This document shows, one piece after another, positions 23,960-34,439 of a stretch of 64,000 nt of DNA. Source of the stretch: Lunularia cruciata (Eukaryota > Streptophyta > Marchantiopsida > Lunulariales > Lunulariaceae); assembly GCA_948567375.1 (NCBI GenBank), contig OX419758.1, positions 14,079,001 to 14,143,000 of the forward strand, given 5' to 3'. A program made the translations under genes and the position numbers. Each line of letters begins with the position of its first letter. Position 1 is the stretch's first letter. The notes below the pieces were generated by a model. It made no database searches. It saw nothing but the letters and a program-made list of their open reading frames with translations, and had not been told where the DNA came from.

Positions 23960-25027
23960 CCTTTGCTCATTAAATGCAACATCCCTAGATACATAAAGCC
24001 TCTACATGGAGGGATAATAACATCTCTATCCCTTTGCCTAGAGAGCATAGCTTAAGAATACACAACACATAGCTTTGGGATCAAGCTTGTTATGCTTCTC
24101 ATTTGGAATGTGCACAAAACATACATAACCAAGGACTTCTAGGCATGAAATATCAGGCTTATTGCCTATAAATGCCTCTGTTAGGATGCTGGAAGGAATC
24201 ATTGCTGATGGACATCTATTCATCATGTAAACTACACATGTAACAACTTCTACCCAATATATTTTAAGCATATGAGTCTTGTTTAGCATAGCTTGCATGG
24301 CCTCTACTATATGACAATTCTTGCATTATGCAATGCCATTCTATTCTGGACTATAACTATAGCTTTGTTGGCATTGGATGCCATGATGTTGTTAAATCCA
24401 TTGATAGGTATTTATCTCTTCCATCTAACTTGAATTGAAGAATATGGTGTCATGATTGATTCTCTACAAGGGTCTTGAAGGTTTGGAAATTAAAAAGCAC
24501 TTCAGATTTTTGCTTCAAAAAATATGCCCAATTGAATATGGAGAAATCATTAATAAAGGCCAAGAAATACTAAGAACAGTCAAGCTAGATGTCAAAGCTG
24601 TCCATACATTGTTGTGCATCAACTCAAGTATTTAGTTGCACATTTTCCTTGGTAACTAGAGTGCTGCATAGCCTATTTTCCAAATTGACAAGCGTGGCAA
24701 ATCTTTGCACTACCATTACATGTAAACTATGGAATATCTGTAAGTATAGTAGTGTTTTGTAGATTCTTTAGGTTTTGGACATTCATGTGGCCAAGGCACT
24801 TATGCCAAATCTTCATTTCAGTCACATTGATCCACTCTATCCATACAATGCCGCTTGAATCCGAGGCATTGTGATATTTAGTTTCAATAGCCTACCGCAT
24901 CTAGTCCTTATAACTATCACTATCCACATAGCTATACTTGTATCACACAACCATTGTGATTTAACAAAACTTGATACCATGACTCTAGAAATTGGCCTAT
25001 TGAGACACAATTTTGAGTGATGGTTGG
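23960..25027 (-). pseudogene. copia 3 integrase remnant
   Basis: 24038-24298 reads MQAMLNKTHMLKIYWVEVVT, YMMNRCPSAMI and LEVLGYVCFVHIPNEKHNKL, the region just after the copia integrase core (typically YWAEAV.TA.YL.NR.P and FGC.AYVHIP). Decayed upstream integrase sequence continues to the boundary with gypsy 4 at 25027. Confidence 0.8.
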
Positions 25028-25450
25028 TGTAAAAGATTGAGATCAAGGAGAATGGAAACTCACATTGGGACACTTGAATATGGGAAAACTCTGAATGCCT
25101 AGTACAAACTTTTGTATACTCTGAACTTTGGCTTTGGTGTATATAGGTAGCATACAAGGCCCTTTGAGAAACTTCTCAAGAAGCTTCTTTGAGCCGCTTT
25201 CTTAGAGTGCAAGCCAAGTTAATTAGGAAGCTTCTCAAGAAATTTCTTTCTAGAAGTCGTCTACTTGGCATGCAAGCTAAGCTAGTTGGAAGCTTCCTTC
25301 TAGAAGCTACTTGCTTAGGGTGCAAGTTAAGCTAGTCTGAAAACTTCCCAAGAAGCTTTCTAGATGCTTCTAGAATATTCTAAGCTAAATTGGCTTATTC
25401 TCTACTTCATTAGCCTTACTAACTACATTGCTAAACTCCATATTGTTACA
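25028..25450 (-). repeat. 3' LTR of gypsy 4
   Basis: In plus orientation TGTAAAAGATTGAG to CATATTGTTACA, 423 bp, matching 31141-31566. Both contain several dispersed copies of the motif CTTCTCAAGAAGCTTC / CTTCTAGAAGC, which is palindromic and could form hairpins in the transcript. Confidence 0.9.
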
Positions 25451-25465
25451 TATTCCCCCACCGCT
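25451..25465 (-). promoter_or_regulatory. polypurine tract of gypsy 4
   Basis: The minus strand reads AGCGGTGGGGGAATA directly before the 3' LTR (TGTAACAATATGG). Confidence 0.8.
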
Positions 25466-27025
25466 AGATAGTGATGTCCTTGTAGCCATTGAAGCTTCAA
25501 ACTCTTGGATGGCCGTCTGTACATTTTGGAGGTGAGAAAGAGGTTCCCATGTGGCATCATGAAGGGGATACCCTTTCCAAAGGACCTTGTACTCTGTATG
25601 TTGTCTATGTCCTTGTTAAATGTGGCAATGCACAAGGATATGATCAACTTTGTACTCCTCATGATCATTGATAGGGATGGGAGGAGGAGGAGATTGGACA
25701 CAAGAGGAACAAGAAGATGGGTTAGGAACAAAGGGTTTCAACTTGGGAATGTGAAAGGCAAGGTGGATGCGCATATGACAAGGTAGGGCAAGTTGATAAA
25801 CAATAAGAGAGATGGATTTGGATGACATCAAAGGGTACTATCCTAGGGTCCTAGGGGCAAGTTTACAAACTTGGGTATCAAGTGGGAGGGGTAGGTTACT
25901 AGAGGATAACATGACTTTATCACCAACTTCAAATGTGAGATCAAGATGATGGTGGTCTGTATATTGTTATTGATGATTTTGAGCAACAAGGAGGTGAGAT
26001 TTGGCTTGTTGGAGAGATTGAGATATGGTGGTCAAGAAGGTTGACTTATGAGGGACCTAAGATGGAGGAGGAGCAAGAAGAGAATCTGGAACAAGCAGAT
26101 CTTGGCCAAAATTGAGAAAGAAAGGAGACAATCCGATGCTTGCATGTTTGGAATTATTGTAGGCAAATTCTACAATTGCAATATATTCATCCCAATTGGT
26201 ATGGTGGACATTGACAAAGGCATGCAACATGTCCTCCATGGTACAATTTGCATGTTCAGTTTGTCTATCTATTCGAGGATGATAGGCTGTGGACAAAGCA
26301 AGCTTGGTGCCGATTATATGGAAGAGTGCTTGCCAAAACTTCCCAATGAATCATGGATCACGGTCAAAGATGAGTACAAGTAGCATCTCATGATGCTTGA
26401 AGACATTGTTGAAGTAGATTTGCACAAGGTTGGAACATCTATGATATCAAAGGTTGGTAGTAAGTGGATTTGCTTATCCACAAACACCATGATTGTTGTG
26501 TGTCCTTGCTTTGTCTTGGGCAAGGATGTGATGAGATCCAAACTCATGTGTTCCTATCAAGCGGATGGAATGGGGAGTGGTTGAAGGAATCCACTCGGCT
26601 TTTGGTTACTGGCCTTGCTACATTGGCAGTTCTCACATGATTGGACAAACTCTCAAACATCTTGTGTCATGCACGTCCACCATCGGCATTGGAAGGTACC
26701 CAAGGTCTTATTCAGACCCATGTGACCAACTATTGGTAAATTATGGGCTTCTTGAAGGCACACAAGTCGGAGATCACCTTTGGCATGAACATAGATCTGG
26801 TCCTCATGGAATAGTAGGACTTCCTTGAAGGAGAAGGTGTTTTACTCCTTGTTACATGCTATAAGATGACCATGTACTATTTGGAAGAAGAGATCTTGTT
26901 GTAGAGCTAATCAAAACTTGTTTTTGACCTTGGAGTCAATTGACACCATTGTAATTGCTACTGTGATGAGAGGAAGAGACTTCAAATCGGGTCATCATGA
27001 TAAAGCATCAGGGATGACATGGAAC
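25466..27025 (-). pseudogene. gypsy 4 integrase with C-terminal chromodomain
   Basis: In minus-strand order: LDLITSLPKTKQGHTTIMVF (26547-26490, first Asp), STAYHPRIDRQTEHAN (26296 onwards, with catalytic Glu region), FAYNNSKHASIGLSPFFLNF, FHIPKLKPFVP near 25750, and a chromodomain near 25670-25517 (EEYKVDHIL, then in another frame EYKVLWKGYPLHDATWEP). Chromodomains in chromoviruses direct integration to particular chromatin. Several frameshifts separate these blocks. Confidence 0.85.
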
Positions 27026-27928
27026 TGTGAGCCGGCTTGTCTCTCACTCAGGATGAACCTCTGATGGCTATTATGGTAGCGCACCATGGACTAAGGAGGC
27101 AAGGAATCCCAACTCCATCATATTCCTCCAAGGCTAACACTCCAAGACTCAAGACATTGCTCACTAGAGAACTCAATGAGAGAGAGATAATTGAAAATGA
27201 AAGGATGATGAGTACCTCCTCACCTCTTGTTTATATACTTGTGAAATAGTTACACACCAAAGTTACTAATTATTGGAGTAACTCAAGTTATTAGGCTAAA
27301 AGTCAAGTAAAGTCAAAAATTAGAAAGGAATATCCATTCACATGAGCATATTTCCCTAAGCATGTGGTCTTATCTTGACCCAACCACTAAGTCAAGGATT
27401 CCTTCACATGGGTTATCCTTGGAATATAGAAGAATCCAAAACAAAAAGGCTTGCGGGCCCAAGAGTTCTCAACTCTTTCCTCAAAGCCAAACATCTAGTT
27501 ACTAGGCTAAAAGTCAAGTAAAGTCAAAAAGTAGAAAGGAATATCCATTCACATGGGAATATTCTCCTAAGAATGTGGTCTTATCTTGACCCAACCACTA
27601 AGTCAAGGATTCCTTCACATGAGCTATCCTTGGACTATAGAAGAATCCAAAACAAAAAGGCTTACGGGCCCAAGAGTTCTCAACTCTTTCCTCAAAGCCA
27701 AACACCTAGGAATAATACCAAGTCAACACACTTAAATCCAAAATAGTGGTGCTCATCTTTTCTATTTCCTCTAAAGTAAGGTCCCCTCTATCTTAGCTAT
27801 GACTAACTTTAGCTAACCATGACCAATATAGAACCATCCTTTATCTCTATATAAATAATTTCTCTTAAGTACTTGTAATACCAAGCTAAATATCACAATA
27901 CCACACACATGCACAAATGTGTGTTACA
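27026..27928 (-). repeat. solo LTR of the element-C family with a 211-bp internal duplication
   Basis: In plus orientation TGTGAGCCGGCTTG to TGTGTGTTACA. Similar LTRs are at 38847-39538, 60170-60861, 32190-32867 and 35051-35761, the last two in the opposite orientation. This copy is about 210 bp longer because the block starting TAGGCTAAAAGTCAAGTAAA at 27292 is repeated at 27503. No coding sequence of element C lies next to it, so it is a solo LTR. No clear target duplication was found. Confidence 0.85.
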
Positions 27929-29160
27929 AAATAGACCTGGTTTGTACTCAAGTTTGATGTCAAACAATTAGAGTTGCTCCTCCCATCAATGATGTCAACT
28001 CTTCATGTGTTCCAAGTGTAAGGTCTGCAACAATGGTTGTGATTGGTTTGCGTGATCACTTGTTTCCCTAAGAGATAATGCCTCCATAACTTGGTGGCAT
28101 ATACCATTGCAAGTTGTTCACAATCTCAAGTAGAGTAATTTCTTTTAGTTGTATTTAGTTGGTGAGACACAAAGGCAATGGATGTAGTTCATTTGGGAAT
28201 TCTTATTGCAACACTGCTCCAATTGCAAAGTTAGAGGCATCAAAATCAACCACATAAGGTAGGTGAGGATCATATGGTTGAAGGATGGGTCTTGAAGATA
28301 CTATATGTTTCAACTTTTGGAATGGTTCTTCATGCTTGGTGGTCCACTAGAAGCTCAAGTTCTTCCCTAAGAGGTAAGTCAATGGTGCAACCACATGAAC
28401 ATAATAATGGATGAACCGTTGGTAAAAATTGGCCAATCCATTAAATGCTTGTACTTCTATAGCATCCTTCAAAGTAGACCAATCAATAATGGCATTGATT
28501 TTCTCCTCTTCCATCTTGATCTCTTCCAATGAGATCTTGTGACCCAAGAAGGTGACCTCCTTTTACCAAAAGGCACACTTCAATTTCTTGCAATAAAATT
28601 TCCATTATCATAGTTGTTTAAGGACTTCTTGCACGTGATGCATATATTCTGCCTCAGTCTTGCTATAGATTAAGATATCATCCAAGAACACCACCACGTA
28701 CCAATCCAATAGTCCATCCAACACCCGATGCATATGATCCATGAAGATTGCTGGAGCATTAGCAAGCCCAAAAGGTAGAACTCTCCAGTCAAAATGCCAA
28801 TACCTTGTGCAAAAGGTAATCTTTTGTACATCCTTCCTATCAATAGTGATTTGCCAATAACCTTTGCAAAGATCCAACTTGGAAAAGTATTGTGTTCCAC
28901 TCAGTTGATCAAACAAATCATCAATTCAAGGCAAGGGATATGTATTCTTCACTATTTTCTTATTGAGCCCACGGTAATCAATATAGATACAAAGTCCTCC
29001 ATCCTTCTTTGGAACAAATAGTACCAGTGCTCCCCATGGAGAGGTACTATCTTGTATGAAGTCCTTCTCCAACAACTCCATAAGTGTTATTTGCAACTCC
29101 TCCAACTCCTTTGGTGAGAGTCAATAGATTGGTCTGCTCATTAGAGTATTCCTTGGCAAT
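27929..29160 (-). pseudogene. gypsy 4 reverse transcriptase and start of RNase H
   Basis: 28608-28916 reads FDQLSGTQYFSKLDLCKGYW, RVLPFGLANAPAIFMDHM and VVVFLDDILIYSKTEAEY (Phe-Leu-Asp-Asp catalytic site). 28347-28547 continues with GHKISLEEIKMEEEKI, FNGLANFYQRFIHYY and APLTYLLGK, the RT-RNase H connection. 27929-28340 is decayed RNase H. Upstream RT ([12 protein letters not shown] reading near 28990) is also visible. Confidence 0.88.
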
Positions 29161-29559
29161 AACTTGATCTTGAAGGGCATACCATGATCGGAGGGTAATC
29201 CCTTTGGCAAATCATCCATAAACATGTACACAAACTCCTAAACTATCTGATCAACCATTTCTTGATGAGGCTCTTGGCACTCCTCAAATTGTCCTTGTGC
29301 AATCGGCTTGATCCACATTGCAAATACATACTTATCTTCCTCCAAAGCTTGCTCTATGGCTGCTTCACTAACAAACTTCCCATCTAGGGACTCATCTTTC
29401 TTCAAAACTTGCTCTATGGTTGCCTTCTTGGAAAACTTCCCACCTTGGGACTCATCTCCATTCAAGGCTTGCTCTATGGCTACCTTCTTGACAACTTCCC
29501 ATCTTGGGACTGGCTATTCTTAGGTGTCTTACTCAAAGGTGCTAGACAACCTAATTGGG

Positions 29560-29880
29560 AATTCCTACCTTGGTGTTGTACTTGAATTTGTTGGGTGGGT
29601 GCAATCAAATTGAACCTTATGACGTTCAAGTCAAGGTAGATCTAGAATGATATCATAGTGTAGAGGTGACACTACAAACCTCATACACTCCAAATACTCC
29701 TTCCCAATCTTAAAGGTAACAAGATGCGAGGTAAAAAATGTAGAACCCTTTCTTCCATCCACCATCATCAATCTACTTCTACTTATTGGCTTGATAGGAA
29801 TACCTAATTCCTTTGCTACTTGCATAGACATGTAATTCTCTGAACTTCCAAAATCAACCTACAACCTTGATTAGAAATTG
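29560..29880 (-). pseudogene. gypsy 4 aspartic protease remnant
   Basis: 29631-29831 reads MSMQVAKELGIPIKPISRSR, VDGRKGSTFF and VVSPLHYDIILDLP, the second half of a Ty3/gypsy protease (typically ..A..LG.. and ..L..YD.ILG..W). The active-site region just upstream is decayed (VDFGSSENYM reading). Confidence 0.75.
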
Positions 29881-30119
29881 TACCTTGCAAGTGAAGCAAA
29901 CTTGCGTAGGTCAAGCCTTCAATCCCATTGGAACTAATCAATCTCCTAGTAGGTGGTTCAAAATCTCCTACTAGGATTCCTTTTTTCCTTGATCATTCCG
30001 CTCCACAAAACTTATCTGGTCAACTTGTTAAGGTCACCCATTCTTGAGTGGAAATTTTGTGATACAATGTCCCAATTGGTGACAATAAAAAAAACCACTA
30101 TTTTGTCACAATTTCTCTC

Positions 30120-31127
30120 TATCTACAATGCCAAGTAGTCTTTGTGACATCAATCTCCATTGGTGCTGGCTCCTCCACCTGTATGTAGTGTATCGGTAGG
30201 TTCTATGGGGGTCAAGGTCAAGACCAAGTTGTTGCAACCAAGGAATCAAAACATTTGGCCAACTGCATGGTATCCTCCAAGTGTTGTAGCCCTTGCATGG
30301 TTACCTCTAATTTTGTTCTTGACTTCAAGCCCCTCACTAATTGATCTAGAGCTTCATCTTCTAGGATATTTGGAATTTGCATGATGGTGTTATGGAATTG
30401 CATGATGTAACTTCTTACAAAACCAATATGTTTCAATTTTGCCAACCTATCCCATGCAGCTTGTGTGGCATTTATAGCTTGGAACTGACTAATTATTGCA
30501 CTCTTGAATTCTACCCATGTCAAGATTGGTGCAACAATTTGTCATTTAGCTTGCTCTACTCGGAATCTCCACCATAGCTTTGCTACTCTGTCCAATTGGC
30601 TAGAAGCCAAGAGAATCTGTTTTTGCTCGTCTTGTAGATTGGTAGCTTCAAAATAACTTTCACAGTCAAACACAAAATTCTCCACTGCACCCAAGAGATT
30701 CTTGCCTTCAAATACCTTGGGTTTAGGGAATCGGATTTGCTCTTCTCCTATTTGAACCGGTACTCTCTCTATGTGCTCTTATCGCCAAAGATCTTGTTCA
30801 TCCAACAATCTAGTAAGGTGCTTGATTTATTGCTGCATAGCAAGGATAACATTGTGCATTTCCGCCATGGTTGCTACTCTATCATACCACCCCTAATCTA
30901 TCTAATTCATTAACACATAGAAGTAGCACGTCCATCATTCTCCATAAGTTACCACTGGAAGCACCAAGGGTTCCTCATATATGGTGATCATATGAAAAAA
31001 ATCTTATCCAAAGTATGAGGTGATGAATTGTGTGAAATGATACTTGGGTAGTACTTGGACACAGAAATCCCAATGGTTTGGTGGAAGTGGATTTGGTGGT
31101 CCATTAAATTCCATCCATCCCCTTCCT
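30120..31127 (-). pseudogene. gypsy 4 gag remnant
   Basis: 30218-30523 reads MTWVEFKSAIISQFQAINAT, WDRLAKLKHIGFVRSYIMQF and LDQLVRGLKSRTKLEVTMQG, a typical retrotransposon Gag core, followed by QHLEDTMQLA. The N-terminal part up to about 30870 is frameshifted. The rest to the PBS is leader. Confidence 0.82.
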
Positions 31128-31139
31128 GCTCTAATACCA
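31128..31139 (-). promoter_or_regulatory. primer-binding site of gypsy 4
   Basis: The minus strand reads TGGTATTAGAGC next to the 5' LTR, one transition from the plant iMet-tRNA complement. Confidence 0.85.
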
Positions 31140-31140
31140 A

Positions 31141-31566
31141 TGTAAAAGATTGAGACCAAGGAGAGAAATAGGAGAATTGAAACTCACATTGGTATACTTG
31201 AATGTGGGAAAACTCCAAATGCCTAGCATGAGCTTTAACTTTGGTATTTATAGGTAACATACAATGCCCTTTGAGAAGCTTCTCAAGAAGATTCCTTGAG
31301 CTGATTTCTTAGAGTGCAAGCCAAGTTAACTAGAAGGCTTCTCAAGAAGCTTCCTTCTAGAAGTTGCCTACTTGGCATACAAGCTAAGCTAGTTGGAAGC
31401 TTCTTGAAACTTCCTTCTAGAAGCTACCTGCTTGGAGTGCAAGTTAAGCTAGTCGAGAAGCTCCCAAGAAGCTTTCTAGATGCTTCTAGAATATTCTAGG
31501 CTAATTTTGATTATTCTCTACTTTGTTAGCCTTACTAACTACGTTGTTGAACTCCATATTTTTACA
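31141..31566 (-). repeat. 5' LTR of gypsy 4
   Basis: In plus orientation TGTAAAAGATTGAG to CATATTTTTACA, 426 bp, the partner of 25028-25450. It differs from it by scattered transitions and small indels. Confidence 0.9.
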
Positions 31567-33342
31567 ATTGATACAAATAGAACATCCTTAATGTTAAAAT
31601 ATTGGACTTCAAGGCAACAAGATGCACTTTACCCTTATGAGTGATATGATGTTGGGAATCATTGCCAATAACAACAATGATGGGATGTTGAACTGGTTTT
31701 GGATGATTGGACCAACCTTGATGTCCTATCATATTGTTGCTGGCTCTGGAGTCAATGTACCGCTCCTCAATAAGCTGCACCATAGTTCCCATGACACAAG
31801 TCATTGTCAATAGGATCTCTTCTTCAAGATCATCACAGTCACCAAAATCAAAAGCTACAAAATTCTAGTGAGCAATGTAGCCTTTGCTCTTGTTTGTTTG
31901 TTGTTGACTTTGTTGTGGTTGGGCCAATCATGATGTTGATATCCATGATTGGATGCACGTCTTCTATTACCATTGTATGGAAAACTCCCACATCCAAAGA
32001 CATGTCCATGACCCCTACCTTTGCTTGCACTTGCATACATAGCTTGATCTTGTTGCTACAAATTTTAGGAAGACCTTTGGTTTCTTGTCAATCATATCTC
32101 TTCATTTACCAACAAGGAGGTCAAGTCTTGAAGTGAAAGATAAGTCTCATGCACAACAATCAATGTTTGAAAGGATTGGAACTGAAGATTGTAACACCCA
32201 TTTGTGCATGTATTTGCTATTATGATATTTACTTTGGTATTAGAAGTACTTGAGAGATATTATTTATATATAGAAGTGAAGGATGGTTCTACATTAGTCA
32301 TGATTAGCTAAATTTAGTTATAACTAAGATAGAGAGAACCTTACTTTAGAGGAAGTGGGAAAGATGAGCACTATTATTTTGTATTCTAGTGTATTAACTT
32401 GGTATTATTCTTAAGTGTTTGGCTTTGAGGAAATACCCACAAGCCTTTTTGTCTCAAATTCTTCTATAATCCAAGGATAGCCCATGTGAAGGAATCCTTG
32501 ACTTAGTGGTTGGGTCAAGATAATGCCACATGCTTAGGGGAATATTCCCATGAGTATGGATATTCCTTTAGACTTTTGATTTTATTTGATTTTTAGCCTA
32601 GTAACTTGAGTTACTTCAGTAATTAGTAACTTTAGTGTGTAACTATTTCATAAGTATATAAACTAGGGGTGAGGAGATACTCATCATCCCTTTATTGGCA
32701 ACCATTCTCTCTCTCATTGAGTTTTTAATGAGCAATGGTTTGAGTCTTGGAGTGTTAGCCTGGAAGAGTATGATGGAGTTGGGGTTCTTTGTCTACTTGA
32801 GTCCATGATGCACTACCATAATAGCAATTAGAGGTTCATCTTGAGTTGAGAGACATGCCAACTCATAGGACCTGATCCTTGTAAAGTAATCATGCTCAAA
32901 TTGTCATTGTCTATTGTGACTCCAATACTATCAAGTTGGTCAACAATACTCCTTATGGATAGAATGTATGCATTCATAGGTTGTGATCCCTTCTTGATAA
33001 CATTAAGCTTCTATTTCAATTGCAACTTGCACACCTTGTAGATGTTTCAAACATCCTTCCAATTGCCTCCCACACATCTTGTAGTGTATTTGCACCTTGA
33101 AAATAACCACACATAGAGGCAAAAATGGAAATTTTGAGGTAATGCAAGAATTGGTTGGCTTGCTTCTTCCATTTTCTTACATCTAGGCTCTTATTATCTC
33201 CTTTTGGTTTCATCTCCTTCCCTATGATAAGTTCCCATAGTTCTTCTCCCATTAGAAAATACTTCATGCATAGTTTCCATACATAGTAGTTGGCCTTGTC
33301 AAGCTTCTTGCATGTAATGGAGCTCACATTGAATTCAGCCAT
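31567..33342 (-). pseudogene. copia 3 gag and protease remnant (split by a solo LTR)
   Basis: 33342-33016 reads MAEFNVSSITCKKLDKANYY, VWKLCMKYFLMGEELWELI, an N-terminal copia Gag. The stretch around 32940-32870 continues IVDQLDSIGV and the stretch left of the solo LTR reads LQFQSFQTLIVVHE, both Gag. 31810-31562 reads RYIDSRASNNMIGHQGW, the protease active site with Gly changed to Arg, and then KVHLVALKSN. Gypsy 4 interrupts the element just after this. Confidence 0.82.
32190..32867 (+). repeat. solo LTR of the element-C family, opposite orientation
   Basis: Plus orientation TGTAACACCCATTTGTGC to GCCAACTCATA, the reverse of 27026-27928 and 38847-39538. It is inserted in copia 3 gag, whose reading resumes on the other side. 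No clear target duplication (AAGAT versus GGACC). Confidence 0.85.
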
Positions 33343-34162
33343 ATTTGATCTTTACTCAAAAAATTAATGACTCAATTGTTTGCTTTAATTGAGCATAATC
33401 CACCATGCATGTTTTCAACTCTACTCTCAACTCTATGCTTCCCAAAATGTGTACATCCATCAACCCCAAAAGAAGACATGAAAGTCAAGAATCTATCATG
33501 AAACATAGGAAAAAGACACGCTCAAAGTACACTTGACAAAAAGAGACCTCTACAATAGTGATCAAAGGCAAAACACGCCAGAAATGCCAAGAAAATATGG
33601 ATTTCAGAGTTTGAAGGCAAAAAAAGTTATCCCTTGAAATTATAAATTTTTTGCCCCAATTTGCATAGATGGGTACCTCCTACTCTTATTGCTAGTATTA
33701 TTTCCTATAGATGGGATCTAGAAAGGTTCTATTTTGAAGATATTGGCTTTCAAAGAATTTGTTATAAAAATCTTTGAATCATGCTAGAACTTGGTAGATA
33801 ACCAAATTCAAGCCTTCTTAACAAGCTAGCTCCAAGGCACCTGGGTAATGTCATTTTGGTCAAAAAGTGGTCAAAAAGTGTTATCTTGGCCCTCAAAAAC
33901 ACAATGAAGGTTATGGTGATGCATAATATTGGCAACTCTCTTCACCATCTTTTTGCTGATGGGAATCTAGGTTTAGCAACACATCATGCTACTATACAAC
34001 AACAAGGATTGATTTTTGTAAGCACCATCTTTTGGCTGATTGAACTCTAGGTTTAGCAACACGTCAAGCTATTGTACAACAACAAGGATTTTTTTCTCTA
34101 AGCTTCACTTCACTTGCTCACCTTGCACTTATATGCATCCAAGGCTCTTAGTGCTCTCTATT

Positions 34163-34174
34163 GTTATGATACCA
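34163..34174 (-). promoter_or_regulatory. primer-binding site of copia 3
   Basis: The minus strand reads TGGTATCATAAC directly after the 5' LTR end TTTTGACA; the first 8 bases match the iMet-tRNA complement. Confidence 0.75.
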
Positions 34175-34439
34175 TGTCAAAATATCTAAACTCACACACA
34201 TGAGAGAGAGAGAGAGAAATTAATAAAATGAGTAGGTAGGCATCACCACCTAGTATATATAAAAATCAGAGAAAAATGTGCTACCCACATGGAGGGTAGG
34301 CCAAGAACTAGTGCACTACATAGGCAATGGCTTTCTAACTAACTCTCTAACAAGTATACCATGTGGGAACGCAATGCTATACAAGTTCAATTAAACCTTG
34401 AACTAGTTCACGCTTATAGAGAGTTTGGAGTCTCAACAA
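34175..34439 (-). repeat. 5' LTR of copia 3
   Basis: In plus orientation TGTCAAAATATC to GGAGTCTCAACA, 265 bp, partner of 21870-22063, with a GAGAGAGAGA run and TATATAAAAATC as a possible TATA box. Confidence 0.82.

Larger units (their letters stand above)
25028..31566 (-). mobile_element. Ty3/gypsy retrotransposon 4 (chromodomain type)
   Basis: LTRs 25028-25450 and 31141-31566 flank, on the minus strand, an iMet-like PBS, gag, protease, RT, integrase with chromodomain, and PPT. It is inserted in copia 3. The flanking 5-mers GTTGG and ATTGA differ by two transitions and may be an aged target duplication. A solo LTR of another family (27026-27928) separates integrase from RT/RNase H. All genes contain stops and frameshifts. 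Confidence 0.88.
21870..34439 (-). mobile_element. Ty1/copia retrotransposon 3, split by two later insertions
   Basis: On the minus strand: 5' LTR 34439-34175, iMet PBS, gag, protease, integrase, RT, RNase H, PPT and 3' LTR 22063-21870. Gypsy element 4 (25028-31566) sits between protease and integrase, and a solo LTR (32190-32867) sits in gag. Without these the element is about 5.4 kb, normal for copia. No clear target duplication is left (AAGCA versus ATCAC), and the coding parts are heavily decayed. Confidence 0.85.
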
